Shown: piece after piece, positions 1 to 10,000 of the stretch | Numbering within the stretch: the first letter of the stretch is position 1 | How the letters are laid out: each line of letters starts with the position of its first letter | From: Alopecurus myosuroides | Lineage: Eukaryota; Streptophyta; Magnoliopsida; Poales; Poaceae | Assembly: GCA_028641055.1 (NCBI GenBank) | Contig: CM054057.1 | Coordinates: 398,892,541 to 398,956,540, forward strand | Direction: 5' to 3' | DNA length: 64,000 bases | Made by a program: the position numbers and the translations under genes | The notes under the pieces: model-generated | Database searches by the model: none | Told to the model about the DNA's origin: nothing | The model's input: only the letters and a program-made list of their open reading frames with translations

Positions 1-765
1 ACCATTTAACCATCCACCAAACATATTCTCAATGCTATGGGGAGGGTAAATGCTAAACTTAAAATGAATAAGACGCCAAATATCGCGAGCAAAAGGACAA
101 GATATAAATAAGTGTTCAACAGACTCATCTGTATCGCAAAAAACACATTTTTTAGATCCTATCCATTTACGTTTTAACAAATTATTCTTCGTAAGAATAA
201 TTTTTCTATTAAGAAACCACAGAAAGATTTTAATCTTTAGTGGTATCTCTAATTTCCACAAGTATTTACGTAAAAAAACCGTGGATCCATGAAGCAAATC
301 ACCATAGAAAGATCGAACTGTAAACATGCCATCAGTGGCTAGGCGCCATCGGAAAACATCAGGCGTATCACTCAGCGAAACTGCCATTAACCTCTCAACT
401 AAATGCAGCCATAACTCTCTCCGGTGTCCCACCATTGGTCTACAAAAGGGAACATTAAGAGGATTATGAGATAGCACGTTTGCTACCGTAACATTCTTAT
501 GAGAAGCCACATTATACAGAGCAGGATATTGTTGTGACAACGATTCATCACCTAACCAAATATCCTCCCAAAACCTCACAGCCTGACCATCTCCCAAAGA
601 GAAAGCCCCTCATGAGAAAAATTCCTGCTTAACTCTCATAATACCTTTCCAAAAAGGTGAATCCGATGGTTTAGATTGTACTTGGGATATCGTTTTATCC
701 CCTAAATACTTATTAGTGAGTAATTCATGCCAAACTCCCTCTTCATGCAGCGAAAGATGTCAACG
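1..765 (-). pseudogene. LINE reverse transcriptase, C-terminal part with zf-RVT domain (broken)
   Basis: Read on the minus strand, this encodes the last part of a plant L1-type non-LTR retrotransposon polyprotein, which would reverse-transcribe its own RNA at the target site. Visible landmarks in order: a segment like EEGVWHELLTNKYLGDKT, then FSLGDGQAVRFWEDIWLGD, and near position 150 the zinc-binding region with CVFCDTDESVEHLFISC followed by ARDIWR, which is the zf-RVT signature. An in-frame TGA at 612-610 replaces the usual tryptophan before the GAFSLGDG segment. The frame runs off the left edge of the window and recognisable similarity stops near 765, so both ends are incomplete. The reading is from motifs only; the family is clear, the specific LINE lineage is not. 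Confidence 0.85.
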
Positions 766-1160
766 CCATTCACCATTACCCGACGCTTTGCTTAGCTAAC
801 TTCTCCTTCCTTCGTGGTAAATAAATGAATGAATCACCTGGATGGATTGTCTCTATGGGATACGAACTCCGTCTCGGGGGAAGCTTTGCTTCTGATCAAC
901 TCGTATAACTCCTAAGAGTTCTCGGGGAGCTGCAGATTCCAGTTCCTGATTGCAGCAACGTACACCTGAAAAGGACATGCATATGTTCGGAAATCGACAA
1001 TATACTGTACATAGGATTGCCTATATATCTCGTGCCGTGGTGTATGTGCCCCCATCGTCTTGAGTGGTTGCGGGTGTAAGGAGGGAGCCCACATACTACC
1101 TGCTGCATGCGGTGCGTGCATGATGCGTCTTCAGCTCTTCCGCGTTCGTGCACTAGCGTG
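766..1160. other. Unassigned spacer between LINE remnant and element A
   Basis: About 390 bases with no recognisable protein or element. Two overlapping minus-strand frames of 69 and 90 codons exist (896-1168), but one runs across the LTR boundary and neither has composition or motifs suggesting a protein. The last five bases, GCGTG, are the left copy of the element A target duplication. Confidence 0.6.
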
Positions 1161-2335
1161 TGTAACATCCCAAGTCTGAAAAATATCCTTTAGAATGTTT
1201 GCTCCCTGTTATTTTATGTTTTGCATCATGGCATCATGTTGATTGCATTTGTTTTGTTTGTTTTCCAACTGTTTTCAGTTGTTTTCCTTTGTTTTCTATT
1301 TGAATTTCAAACCAAAATTCAAACCTTTTGTTTCATCCTTGTGATGTTACAATTTCCAAAATGTTACCTCAAATAAAAACAACAAATTGTTCTCATTTTA
1401 TTTCCACATTGATCAACCAATATAATGGTGCTTCTATTTCAAATAAATAATTCCCAAATTGTTTTCAAACTCAAACTCAAATTCAACAACCCCTCATTTG
1501 GAAATTATAAAATATCAAACCATTCCAATAATTCTAATCCAACTAATAAAAGGGTTCACCCTATTAAATTGTTGTTTCTATATTAATTAACAAAATATTC
1601 CAATTCAAATCAAATATTTTCAAACAAAACCAATTTGAAACTATAAAAATAATAACCAAAACTTTCTCTCGTCCCTTGTTTTCCAATTAAATTCTTTTGG
1701 GTCACTTTATTAAAAGGTTGATTTCATTAATCATTTCAAATCTTCAAAATAATCTAATTTTGGTTTATTTCCAAACAGCACCAAAAACTTAAACATATTT
1801 GAAATCCAAATTGGTTAGTTGTTTGTAATTAACACCAGGAGCACACCCTATTTTTCTATGAATTTTTCCTAACCCTAAAGGCCTTCGTTTCTTCCAATTT
1901 TGTTTGCTACAAAAATAATAAAAGAAACAGAAAATACAAAAAGGAGAAAAAGGAGGCAGCAGCTATCTACCTCCCAGCCCAGCCCAGCTACCCTCTTTCT
2001 GGCCCAGTACCCCCCCTCCTGTCGCTGTCTTCTTCCTCTGGATGATGTCATCCCTGTACGTCTCCATCGGAACCACACGATCGCTTCCTCCACCACCGAT
2101 GCCATGCCGTACCCATGCCTCTCCCCCTTTAAGTATCTCCCCTCACCCTTCCGCTATCCCCTAGAAACCCAAGGCCCTAGCCTCCCTCACCGCCGCCATT
2201 CTCTCCCTCTGCCATCTCCCTCCTCTCTGCTAGCTACCCCATCTCTCTGTACATGACCGAAACAACCACCGAACACCACCTAGTCGCCGTCGCCCTCACC
2301 GCCATGGCCACCTCGAGGAGCAGCCGGGCGTGGGA

Positions 2336-5300
2336 ATGGAACCGCCCCGCTCCCCTCGTCCTCCCGGTGCCCTCGGTTTCCGCCGGGAGCCCCCGGAGCT
2401 CCGGCGCCGTCCGCCGTTTCCGCCGCCGGTCGCCACTGCCTGCATCGACCAAGTCTGCACCGACTGCCTTCCCCTGCCGCCCGAGGTGAGGCCTCTCTCC
2501 CCCACTCGCCTCCTCCCTCTCCTTGGCCGCACCCTCCCCCACTCGAGCAGCAGCACCCCGGCGCCACCAAGGTAGCAGCAGCAGCGATCGCTGGCGTTGG
2601 CCGATCTTCTCTGTCCGTCAGGTTCAGATCGCTGCGAAATTCAGTTACAGCCGCAGAAATACAACACTTCCTTCGTCAGTTTCATCTCCCATCAGCAACT
2701 CAGCAGCAGCGCAACTGGTAGCACTCCTTATGCGCGCACTGGAGGTCGCGGGGTCGAATCCCCCCAACCCCACCTTTTTCCCTTTATTCCGAATTGTACA
2801 GTGCAATTTCGTGAACCTTATCCTCACCGCTGCTCCCTCTCTATCACAACTCGATCCACCACCCTACTGGTTCTGTTCCCCCAGCGTAGCAGGAGGTGCA
2901 GGGATCAATTCCCACCCCCCTGCACAATTAAAAACCTTTTTGTTTTGCAATGTTTTGGTCCTAGAACTTATAGGAAATCACACCTAGGCCCCTGGTATAA
3001 AATCTAGACCCCTGAAATAATATTTCCAAGTCCCTAATAAGTTAAAAATGGCAGATTTACCCCAAATCTTGTAAATTGCATAAGAAAATCATTTTAACTC
3101 CAATTTTAACTTTTTAAATATGTTTTCTGTCCCAAATTAAATGTTCTATCCAAATATAATTTTTTTTTACTGTTTTGAATATTTTAAATTGGTGCAATTT
3201 TTGAAAACTTGTCAAATTCACTTAAAATTGCAAAATTCATAACTTGAGCATAAAAATTCCAAATTTCACAAACCAAATATGTTTTCCAATCAATTTTTCA
3301 TGTACTTTCCAAATATAAATTTTGTTTGCTGTTTTGAATAATTTAAATTGCTGAAAACAACTGTTTCTTATTTATTGCATTTAAAATTGCCAAAATAATA
3401 ACTTGCTCATTTTAAATCCAATTTCCACAAATGAAATATGTTTTCCATGCAAAATTAAACCCTCTTTCCAAATATAAACTTTGTTTTCTGTTTTGAATAA
3501 TTAAAATTGGTTAAATAATTTAAACCTTGTTTAATTCATTTAAAATTGGTAATTTCATAACTTGATCAAAACAAATTCTTTTGGGACATATAAAATATGT
3601 TTTCCAACCCTAAAAGTATAAACTTTTCAAATATGAATTTGGTTTAATGCTTTGAACAAATAAAAATTCAGTTAAGTTCATGTTTGAATTAAATTCATTT
3701 AATTCTTGCTTAAACTTGCTTAATTCATAAATAATTTATTTGAAATCCTTTTTCAACAAGTGAAACATGTATTCCAACTAAAATCTTGTTTTCTTTTCAA
3801 ATATAAACTTTGTTATCTGTTTTGAACAATTTAACCTTGATGAAAACAACAAATGCTTGAGTGGACACCTTTAAGGAAACCAAAATTTCCTAACTTAATG
3901 AATGAATTTCTAAACTTGTTAAGCCTCTTTCCATTTGGTTCTATTGTTGTTATTTTGCTGTTTTCCTCATCCATGCATCAGGCTAATCACTTTCATATAA
4001 TGATCAGTTGTAAAACAATTAATTACACCATAATTCATGGGCTTTTCATATGCAATCCAATTGCATATGGGTCCATTTAATCCTGTTTCTATCTTGTCAA
4101 CTAGTTTATTTTTGATGAAACCATTAAACTGTCATGCATCATCTTTGATTGTGCACCCTGCCCTGATATTGATTGTTTATATTTCTGCCTTGTTTGTTTG
4201 CTTCTTCTCGGATACACGACGACGTTGAGACCGACGATACTTACGACACCCCTTCTAAGGAGTTAGCTCAGTACCAGGCTACTGGGTTTGCAGGCAAGTT
4301 ATCACTCACATGAACCACTGTGTTCCTTTCAACATTGGTTACCGATACTTTCCGTTGTTCTTTCCTGCTAGCCTTAGTAGTAGTTGTTTCTGTTACGAAC
4401 CTATCACATGAATCCCTTAAACCTGATATCGCCTCACCTCCATACCTAAAACCATTGCTTGTTGCCCGTGTCTTACTAGCATGCTTAGGTTGTTTTGCTC
4501 GAGTCTGTTACCCGTTACTTTCTGTTACTATCTTTATTACGTTCTGGGGGCTTGATGTTTAATCAATCAATCATGCTAATGTTACTATTAATAATAAATT
4601 TGATGATAAGGCACCGGCAGGAGGCCCTGTGTGGTTTTGAAGCCTGCTAGTGTCGACCCTAATAGGAAAAGGGTCTTGTCTACTGATCCATGATGAGCGC
4701 ACTACCCGCATTTGGGAAGCGAGTATGGGCGCCCCCCTCAACTTGACCTGATTCGCATCTCGTCCAAATCGCCTCATTTAGTTCGTGTTTTCCATTTTCC
4801 GCATGCATGTTTTTGCGAGCCCAGGCCAGGGTGGAACTTTTGTAGTCGACATATAGGGGGACACGGTCTTAGAGTGCTATGAGGGTCCCTTTTCTTCGGG
4901 GCTTGATTAGCCGTGCGCCCAAGGTTCTTTGGGCTTGATGCGAAGAATGGTTGGTTGTGTTGAGTGCCCCGCTTGGTGGGAGGCATCCCATCTGGCGGGA
5001 TATTCATGAGTGTACGGCCAAATTGGTGCAACCCTGCAGGGATAATCTTCTCGAGAAGCCGTGTTTTCCGCGGTTATGGATTACTTGGTGAAAGTACTGG
5101 CTAACAAGTACTCAAGACAACTTAAACCTAATGATTACCAACCTTACACCCAATGATTAACAACTTGACTAGTAATAGGCTTATTGACACAATAATCTGA
5201 ACCATCATTAACTCAACTGTGTGAGTTATCCTCGGATTGCTTCTTTGGATAAGGGGCGAGGTCCAGGATGGGTTTGTTTGAAGTTATCTTTCAGTTGGTT

Positions 5301-5562
5301 ACAATCCTCGATCTTATCTCCTTTCTGTTAGCCGGAAGTGGTAGAATCTCTGTAGTTGGTTAGCGCAGCCAGTTGCAGCATCTTTTATATCCCCTCTCTT
5401 CCGTTGAACCCAAGGCATCTGTGCTTGGTGTTGACGGGTTACACTTTGGTGAACTGTGAGTCTTGCTTGCCAGTACGTTTATGTACTGACCCCTTTGGGG
5501 CTGTGGTTTCCGCAGACCTACGTTCCCGAGGATCTACATGGTGGCTACTACGTGGAGTATGA
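2336..5562 (+). CDS. Possible three-exon small frame inside the element A LTR
   Basis: Candidate spliced frame, proposed by analogy with element C. Exon 1 runs from ATG 2336 to 2485 (50 codons) and ends at a good donor, GAG/GTGAGG. Exon 2 is 4230-4293, after TTGAG, and ends AG/GCAAGT, a GC-type donor. Exon 3 starts at 5516 after TTTCCGCAG and ends at TGA 5560-5562. The phases agree, giving 86 codons. Doubts: the acceptor of exon 2 is weak; exon 2 also reads in an acidic frame (DDVETDDTYDTPSKELAQYQ); and exon 3 has a second open frame, TYVPEDLHGGYYVEYDETAD, ending in TAG. The true coding frame is therefore uncertain. The same layout is present in the 3' LTR with start ATG 8269. Confidence 0.3.
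2714..2945 (+). repeat. Two tRNA-like segments in the element A 5' LTR
   Basis: 2714-2774 reads like the body of a tRNA: ACTGGTAGCACTCC, then GGAGGTCGCGGGGTCGAATC, a good Pol III B-box with a T-stem closed by CCCCC, followed by a T run at 2775. A second, weaker version lies at about 2862-2925 with GGAGGTGCAGGGATCAATTC and CCCACCCC, again followed by a T run near 2937. The two share spacing and wording, so they look like a tandem pair of tRNA-derived modules such as SINE heads. The copies in the 3' LTR are at 8647-8878. Only motif similarity supports this; I did not fold it as a full cloverleaf. Confidence 0.45.
3100..3850 (+). repeat. Five-copy tandem array, period 159 bp, in element A 5' LTR
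   Basis: The motif CAAATATAA or a close variant recurs at 3151, 3310, 3469, 3628 and 3798, giving spacings of 159, 159, 159 and 170 bases. Each copy also contains CTGTTTTGAATAATTTAAATTG-like text about 20 bases further on and AATATGTTTTCC upstream. The units are strongly AT-rich and non-coding. Confidence 0.85.
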
Positions 5563-6056
5563 CGAGACTGCTGACGAGTAGATAGCGGACCCGGGCAGGA
5601 TCCGAGACTTTGTGGATGGGCTCCGTCTGTTTGTTTCCGGCCTCTTAGGCCTATTTGGTTCTTGTCTGTACTCAGACATGTTGAATGCTTCCGCTGTATT
5701 GTAATGATGTATTGTTGGAGCAGGTGCCCTCTGAATGATTGTATTTGCTATCTCTGCTCTAATGAGAGCCATTTGCAACTTATTTCAATCTTTTGTGTCG
5801 TAGAGATCTGTTGTGATATCAGTTGTTCAACGCCGTTGACGTACCATGTGTGTATGGTTTGAAGTACGTCGACGGAAGTGCCTTTGATCTCTAGTGGATA
5901 GTTTACATCGACGATGGAGTAGCAGGGCTTGTGTTGTCGCGCATAAGCGCAGGCCTACCAGGAAGCTGGGACGTGGGAGCAGTTATGCCCCATAATCCAA
6001 GCATCTGCTATCCAGTTCGTACGGTGAGTATCCCCTAGAAATCAGGGTGCGACAAA

Positions 6057-6070
6057 TGGTATCAGAGCCT
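6057..6070 (+). promoter_or_regulatory. Primer-binding site of element A (Met-tRNA type)
   Basis: TGGTATCAGAGCCT begins two bases after the 5' LTR. This is the usual plant site complementary to the 3' end of initiator methionine tRNA, where minus-strand DNA synthesis starts. Confidence 0.93.
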
Positions 6071-6479
6071 GTCTGCCTGTAGGATCCCTTTTTACTGGTC
6101 GCAGTTGAGTCTAGAAACTATTTTGTAGCTATATAGGCAAAACAAAACGTGAGAGTAGGAATTCTGTTCTTTTTCTTCTTTCCCCACCCACCCTCCCTTT
6201 TCTGGTAAGGAAGTGTAACGTTGTTTTCCCTTCTCACCTAAAACTTTCAAGTTAGGATTTCACGAATCCTGGTTTCTCTGGGATAGTTATATCTACTAGA
6301 CCATAGGAATGGAGGTGGTTGTGACATGATTTATCATGTTGCCTACTCACGATTGAGAACGGAGGCGTGTAAGCCCCGGAAGCAGATCCTCTATTCCTTA
6401 AGCAATAGATATTGATCCTTTAGAAGCCCGGATGGGTTTTCCGTAGTACCTCAGGAGTTTTGTTCTCGTTTTCCCCGAT

Positions 6480-7040
6480 GTTGATATCCTGTTCTTCTCA
6501 ACATCCTTTTCGTCCGTTGAAATCTTGTTGTTGTTTTCCACTTCAAATCTTCTACCGGTGTCTAATCAAAACTTCCTCGTAAACTATTATCCAGTTAAAG
6601 TGTTATTTGATACCGGAGCATCACATTCCTTTGTGTCAACAATCTTTTCCACAACATACAACCCAATTCTGGTTCCACTAAGCAATCAAAACTCTGTTCA
6701 CTCCCTGGGATCTCAAATGTTGACTTCCAAGATAAGTAAGAACAATCCAATTCTAATGGGAGGCCACATATTCCTCGTTACTCTCATGTTGATGATTCTG
6801 ACATTGATGATTATTCCTGGTGTTGCATTGATGTCAATAACTCTGTTCCACCATTCTAGCCAGATAATCTATTCTCCAAATGAATCAAGTTCCATTCAGC
6901 TATACACCCTCAATACAAAAACCTCTCCCTTTACTTGAAAATGTTCCGGTGGTTTGCTAATTCCCTGACGTCTATCCAATGTGCACGAGGTGTTTCACGT
7001 GTCACAGCTCAAGAGGATCTCCCCAAGAAGTATCCGGACC
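6480..7040 (+). pseudogene. Aspartic protease and pol C-terminal remnants in element A
   Basis: The internal region keeps two recognisable scraps of a Ty3/gypsy polyprotein. The frame 6525-6938 contains VKVLFDTGASHSFVS, the active-site region of the retroelement aspartic protease that matures gag-pol. It sits where the protease follows gag in the family and is truncated after about 50 residues of recognisable sequence. At 6978-7040 a different frame reads NVHEVFHVSQLKRISP, the conserved tail after the integrase core. Reverse transcriptase, RNase H and the integrase core are missing, so about 4 kb of an ancestral internal region has been lost. The element cannot make its own enzymes. Confidence 0.75.
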
Positions 7041-7056
7041 TTTTCTTTTCTCAGTA

Positions 7057-7094
7057 GGAATCTCGGGGCGCGATTCCTTCAAGGGGGGGCGTTT
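7057..7094 (+). promoter_or_regulatory. Hairpin plus polypurine tract of element A
   Basis: GGAATC (7057-7062) and GATTCC (7072-7077) form an inverted repeat, followed by the purine run AAGGGGGGG (7081-7089) and then GCGTTT up to the LTR start at 7095. The purine run is the expected primer for plus-strand DNA synthesis. The hairpin matches a similar structure in B and C. Confidence 0.85.
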
Positions 7095-10000
7095 TGTAAC
7101 ATCCCAAGTCTGAAAAATAGCCTTTAGAATGTTTGCTCCCTGTTATTTTATGTTTTGCATCATGGCATCATGTTGATTGCATTTGTTTTGTTTGTTTTCC
7201 AACTGTTTTCAGTTGTTTTCCTTTGTTTTCTATTTGAATTTCAAACCAAAATTCAAACCTTTTGTTTCATCCTTGTGATGTTACAATTTCCAAAATGTTA
7301 CCTCAAATAAAAACAACAAATTGTTCTCATTTTATTTCCACATTGATCAACCAATATAATGGTGCTTCTATTTCAAATAAATAATTCCCAAATTGTTTTC
7401 AAACTCAAACTCAAATTCAACAACCCCTCATTTGGAAATTATAAAATATCAAACCATTCCAATAATTCTAATCCAACTAATAAAAGGGTTCACCCTATTA
7501 AATTGTTGTTTCTATATTAATTAACAAAATATTCCAATTCAAATCAAATATTTTCAAACAAAACCAATTTGAAACTATAAAAATAATAACCAAAACTTTC
7601 TCTCATCCCTTGTTTTCCAATTAAATTCTTTTGGGTCACTTTATTAAAAGGTTGATTTCATTAATCATTTCAAATCTTCAAAATAATCTAATTTTGGTTT
7701 ATTTCCAAACAGCACCAAAAACTTAAACATATTTGAAATCCAAATTGGTTAGTTGTTTGTAATTAACACCAGGAGCACACCCTATTTTTCTATGAATTTT
7801 TCCTAACCCTAAAGGCCTTCTTTTCTTCCAATTTTGTTTGCTACAAAAATAATAAAAGAAACAGAAAATACAAAAAGGAGAAAAAGGAGGCAGCAGCTAT
7901 CTACCTCCCAGCCCAGCCCAGCTACCCTCTTTCTGGCCCAGTACCCCCCTCCTGTCGCTGTCTTCTTCCTCTGGATGATGTCATCCCTGTACGTCTCCAT
8001 CGGAACCACACGATCGCTTCCTCCACCACCGATGCCATGCCGTACCCATGCCTCTCCCCCTTTAAGTATCTCCCCTCACCCTTCCGCTATCCCCTAGAAA
8101 CCCTAGGCCCTAGCCTCCCTCACCGCCACCATTCTCTCCCTCTGCCATCTCCCTCCTCTCTGCTAGCTACCCCATCTCTCTGTACATGACCGAAACAACC
8201 ACCGAACACCACCTAGTCGCCGTCGCCCTCACCGCCATGGCCACCTCGAGGAGCAGCCGGGCGTGGGAATGGAACCGCCCCGCTCCCCTCGTCCTCCCGG
8301 TGCCCTCGGTTTCCGCCGGGAGCCCCCGGAGCTCCGGCGCCATCCGCCGTTTCCGCCGCCGGTCGCCACTGCCTGCATCGACCAAGTCTGCACCGACTGC
8401 CTTCCCCTGCCGCCCGAGGTGAGGCCTCTCTCCCCCACTCGCCTCCTCCCTCTCCTTGGCCGCACCCTCCCCCACTCGAGCAGCAGCACCCCGGCGCCAC
8501 CAAGGTAGCAGCAGCAGCGATCGCTGGCGCTGGCCGATCTTCTCTGTCCGTCAGGTTCAGATCGCTGCGAAATTCAGTTACAGCCGCAGAAATACAACAC
8601 TTCCTTCGTCAGTTTCATCTCCCATCAGCAACTCAGCAGCAGCGCAACTGGTAGCACTCCTTATGCGCGCACTGGAGGTCGCGGGGTCGAATCCCCCCAA
8701 CCCCACCTTTTTCCCTTTATTCCGAATTGTACAGTGCAATTTCGTGAACCTTATCCTCACCGCTACTCCCTCTCTATCACAACTCGATCCACCACCCTAC
8801 TGGTTCTATTCCCCCAGCGTAGCAGGAGGTGCAGGGATCAATTCCCACCCCCTGCACAATTAAAAACCTTTTTGTTTTGCAATGTTTTGGTCCTAGAACT
8901 TATAGGAAATCACACCTAGGCCCATGGTATAAAATCTAGACCCCTGAAATAATATTTCCAAGTCCCTAATAAGTTAAAAATGGCAGATTTACCCCAAATC
9001 TTGTAAATTGCATAAGAAAATCATTTTAACTCCAATTTTAACTTTTTAAATATGTTTTCTGTCCCAAATTAAATGTTCTATCCAAATATAAAATTTGTTT
9101 ACTGTTTTGAATATTTTAAATTGGTGCAATTTTTGAAAACTTGTCAAATTCACTTAAAATTGCAAAATTCATAACTTGAGCATAAAAATTCCAAATTTCA
9201 CAAACCAAATATGTTTTCCAATCAATTTTTCATGTACTTTCCAAATATAAATTTTGTTTGCTGTTTTGAATAATTTAAATTGCTGAAAACAACTGTTTCT
9301 TATTTATTGCATTTAAAATTGCCAAAATAATAACTTGCTCATTTTAAATCCAATTTCCACAAATGAAATATGTTTTCCATGCAAAATTATACCCTCTTTC
9401 CAAATATAAACTTTGTTTTCTGTTTTGAATAATTAAAATTGGTTAAATAATTTAAACCTTGTTTAATTCATTTAAAATTGGTAATTTCATAACTTGATCA
9501 AAACAAATTCTTTTGGGACATATAAAATATGTTTTCCAACCCTAAAAGTATAAACTTTTCAAATATGAATTTGGTTTAATGCTTTGAACAAATAAAAATT
9601 CAGTTAAGTTCATGTTTGAATTAAATTCATTTAATTCTTGCTTAAACTTGCTTAATTCATAAATAATTTATTTGAAATCCTTTTTCAACAAGTGAAACAT
9701 GTATTCCAACTAAAATCTTGTTTTCTTTTCAAATATAAACTTTGTTATCTGTTTTGAACAATTTAACTTGATGAAAACAACAAATGCTTGAGTGACACCT
9801 TTAAGGAACCAAAATTTCCTAACTTAATGAATGAATTTCTAAACTTGTTAAGCCTCATTTCCATTTGGTTCTATTGTTGTTATTTTGCTGTTTTCCTCAT
9901 CCATGCATCATGCTAATCCACTTTCATATAATGATCAGTTGTAAAACAATTAATTCAACCATAATTCATGGGCTTTTCATATGCAATCCAATTGCATATG

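Larger units (their letters stand above)
1161..6054 (+). repeat. 5' LTR of element A (4,894 bp)
   Basis: Direct repeat of 7095-11985. Its parts in order: AT-rich U3-like stretch to about 1900; pyrimidine- and GC-rich stretch 1960-2580 that looks like a promoter and leader; two tRNA-like segments 2714-2945; a five-copy 159-bp tandem array 3100-3850; and, in the 3' third, exon-like blocks at 4230-4293 and 5516-5562. No clear TATA box was found; CTTTAAGTAT near 2127 is the nearest candidate. At almost 5 kb it is several times longer than ordinary plant gypsy LTRs. The many open frames in the GC-rich part overlap one another on both strands, and most are composition artefacts. Confidence 0.93.

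Noticed and set aside
2234..2570. Several overlapping 80-100 codon frames in the GC-rich part of the element A LTR (also 8167-8503)
   Set aside because: Frames overlap on both strands and are rich in Arg, Gly and Pro, which is the usual effect of high GC. Only the frame compatible with the proposed splicing is listed, at low confidence.
6979..7094. An intact gag-pol in element A
   Set aside because: The 1-kb interior has only a protease fragment and a pol tail in different frames. There is no RT or integrase core.
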